Shown piece by piece: positions 41,829-42,855 of a DNA stretch of 42,855 nucleotides. The translations under genes and the position numbers were made by a program. Under the pieces are notes generated by a model. The model saw only the letters and a program-made list of their open reading frames with translations. It was not told where the DNA came from and made no database searches. Origin of the DNA: Lachnospiraceae bacterium (lineage in GTDB: Bacteria > Bacillota > Clostridia > Lachnospirales > Lachnospiraceae); NCBI GenBank assembly GCA_014799405.1, contig JAAVIA010000002.1, positions 1-42,855 on the forward strand. The letters run 5' to 3'. Numbering within the stretch: position 1 is the first letter of the stretch; every line of letters begins with the position of its first letter.

Positions 41829-42566
41829 TTACAGACTTAAGCCCCCATCTAATACTATTACCTGCCCCGTCATATATGTACATGCAGGTCCCGCAAGCAT
41901 TGCAACCATTTCCGCTACCTCCTCGGCAGTTCCAAAACGTTTTAACGGAATTGTACTTAAATACTCCTCCTTCTTGTCCTCAGGAAGCTGGTCCACCATG
42001 TCAGTTGCAATAAAGCCCGGTGCAACTGCATTTACCCTTATTCCGTATGGTGCAAGCTCCTTAGCCATTGTTGCCGTCATGGCGTTTACCGCTCCCTTTG
42101 TGGAGCTGTAAACAGACTGTCCCGGTACTGCAAGCTTTGAGCTTACGGAGGATACATTTATTATTACGCCCTGTTTTTTAGAAAACATTTTTAATACTGC
42201 CTGCTGTGTACAGTATAAATACCCCTTTATATTAAGATCAAGGCATTTATTTATTGTTTCCTCACTCATCATAAGGACAAACTCGTCCTTTACAATTCCT
42301 GCATTGTTTACAAGCACATCAATCTGTCCGTATGTATTTACGGTTTCCCGTATAAGCATTTTTGCTTCAGCCGGATTGGAAACGTCCGCCTTTATTGCGG
42401 TTGCCTCGCCGCCTGCTTCTTTTATGAGGCTTACAACCTCATTTGCCGCCTCGTCATTTGAATTATAATTTACTACAACCTTGTAGCCCTCCGCTCCAAG
42501 CTTTATGGCACAGGCACGTCCTATACCTCTTGAAGCACCTGTTACAAGCGCCACCTTATTTTCCAT
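41829..42566 (-). CDS. FabG-type 3-oxoacyl-ACP reductase
   Basis: 245 residues, classical short-chain dehydrogenase. NAD(P) motif 'ALVTGASRGIGRACAIKLG', 'VNNAGIVKDEFVLMMSEE', catalytic Ser in 'IINVSSVSSKLAVPGQS' with Tyr and Lys in 'VYSSTKGAVNAMTATMA', 'IRVNAVAPGFIATDM' and the C-terminal 'TGQVIVLDGGLSL'. It reduces 3-ketoacyl-ACP. AAGGGAGAAACAC precedes ATG. 21 bases after the ketosynthase stop, 2 bases before fabZ: a coupled set. Confidence 0.95.
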   Translation of the reverse strand: MENKVALVTGASRGIGRACAIKLGAEGYKVVVNYNSNDEAANEVVSLIKEAGGEATAIKADVSNPAEAKMLIRETVNTYGQIDVLVNNAGIVKDEFVLMMSEETINKCLDLNIKGYLYCTQQAVLKMFSKKQGVIINVSSVSSKLAVPGQSVYSSTKGAVNAMTATMAKELAPYGIRVNAVAPGFIATDMVDQLPEDKKEEYLSTIPLKRFGTAEEVAEMVAMLAGPACTYMTGQVIVLDGGLSL

Positions 42567-42587
42567 TGTGTTTCTCCCTTCATCTAT

Positions 42588-42855
42588 TTACAGTCCCGCT
42601 TTCTTAAGTACAACTGCGCTGTATGAGCCACCTACAGCGTAAGCAGTCGTAAGCACATACTTGTATGCGGTGGTATCAGATTCTATTTTTTTTGCGCCAC
42701 CCTTGTTTACATAATATGCCTTCTGATTTCCTACAAGATCCCCTGCGAGGGTAAGCGCCGCATGTGCAACCGTAAGGGTGCTTGCCGCAGCCCTTGCCTC
42801 CCCTGACACTTCTTTTATACAATGTACAGGTATTTTTCCTTCGAAAAGTTCTCCG
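42588..42855 (-). CDS. Ketosynthase (beta-ketoacyl synthase-like), C-terminal part only
   Basis: The frame is open to the window edge, giving the last 88 residues: 'GELFEGKIPVHCIKEVSGEA', then 'RAAASTLTVAHAALTLAGDL', and the end 'YVLTTAYAVGGSYSAVVLKK'. This matches the C-terminus of FabF-like ketosynthases, where a GEC/ASG helix is followed by a ...NSFGFGGHN.xLVL strand; here TAYAVGGSYSAVVL replaces it. The active Cys and the first His lie outside the window. The divergent last motif suggests a secondary-pathway KS or a chain-length-factor-like partner, not housekeeping FabF. The track's GTG start at 42809 is not real. Confidence 0.7.
   Translation of the reverse strand, partial: GELFEGKIPVHCIKEVSGEARAAASTLTVAHAALTLAGDLVGNQKAYYVNKGGAKKIESDTTAYKYVLTTAYAVGGSYSAVVLKKAGL

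Noticed and set aside
1-42855. CRISPR array, prophage, insertion sequence, or rRNA
   Set aside because: No regularly spaced repeats, cas genes, intact transposase, integrase, phage structural genes, or rRNA sequences were seen. The palindromes could be mobile but carry no enzyme.

Overview
The window looks like a chromosomal segment of a low-GC, Gram-positive Clostridia member, most likely a Lachnospiraceae gut anaerobe; Lachnospira/Eubacterium eligens-like is a guess from gene content, not a database result. The basis is AT-rich DNA with AGGAGG-type ribosome sites, a leucine T-box ahead of leuA, sporulation-type genes (yyaC, cotJABC), a DUF5711-type protein, and a full chemotaxis core. Most genes lie on the minus strand in compact operons.

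Layout. 1-296: no protein gene; a strong minus-strand promoter fires toward position 1 and may make a small RNA or a leader. 297-3645: an envelope operon (catalytically dead JAMM-like/LysM protein, DUF5711 protein, CvpA). 3888-4460: yyaC on the plus strand. 4436-6693: coiled-coil membrane protein plus a degenerate HD-domain protein. 6865-8959: leuA behind a Leu T-box. 9051-10385: ung and a histidine phosphatase; 10387-11394 an MprF/AglD-type membrane protein. 11574-12814: cotJA-cotJB-cotJC. 12921-22268: a chemosensory operon, transcribed PAS-kinase, REC-HD, cheR, cheB, cheY-like, cheA, cheW, MCP. 22377-23845: small membrane proteins and a protein whose helical N-terminus suggests a type VII substrate. 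24077-27875: vanR-vanS followed by two vanY genes, each with its own VanR-box-like promoter and a hairpin leader, and no D-Ala-D-Lac/Ser ligase. 27877-28332: a 456-bp imperfect palindrome between convergent genes. 28335-33385: ABC ATPase, FtsX permease and a membrane-fused spermidine synthase-like protein. 33409-33695: a second long palindrome and the ilvE terminator. 33711-36469: ilvE, ridA, cvfB-like and a small unknown gene. 36639-38660: a patchy island between tRNA-Gln and tRNA-Arg holding a frameshifted acyltransferase, gene remnants and a repeated 36-bp segment. 38787-40466: an ECF sigma factor fused through a transmembrane helix to an extracytoplasmic domain. 40584-42855: a ketosynthase (partial), FabG, FabZ and Sfp-type phosphopantetheinyl transferase, the edge of what looks like a type II FAS/PKS-like cluster.

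Functional links. ilvE and ridA sit together as expected, because RidA clears the enamine damage that harms PLP transaminases; leuA adds branched-chain synthesis controlled by tRNA-Leu charging. The chemosensory operon has two extra signalling proteins upstream of cheR, one with a receiver plus a GYP-type domain that lacks most metal ligands. The VanRSYY block would trim D-Ala termini from peptidoglycan precursors on glycopeptide sensing, without making altered termini. The least explained items are the two long palindromes, the recurring GGCTGTCGCA terminator stem, the membrane-tethered sigma factor, and the lipid/polyketide cluster that runs off the right edge.
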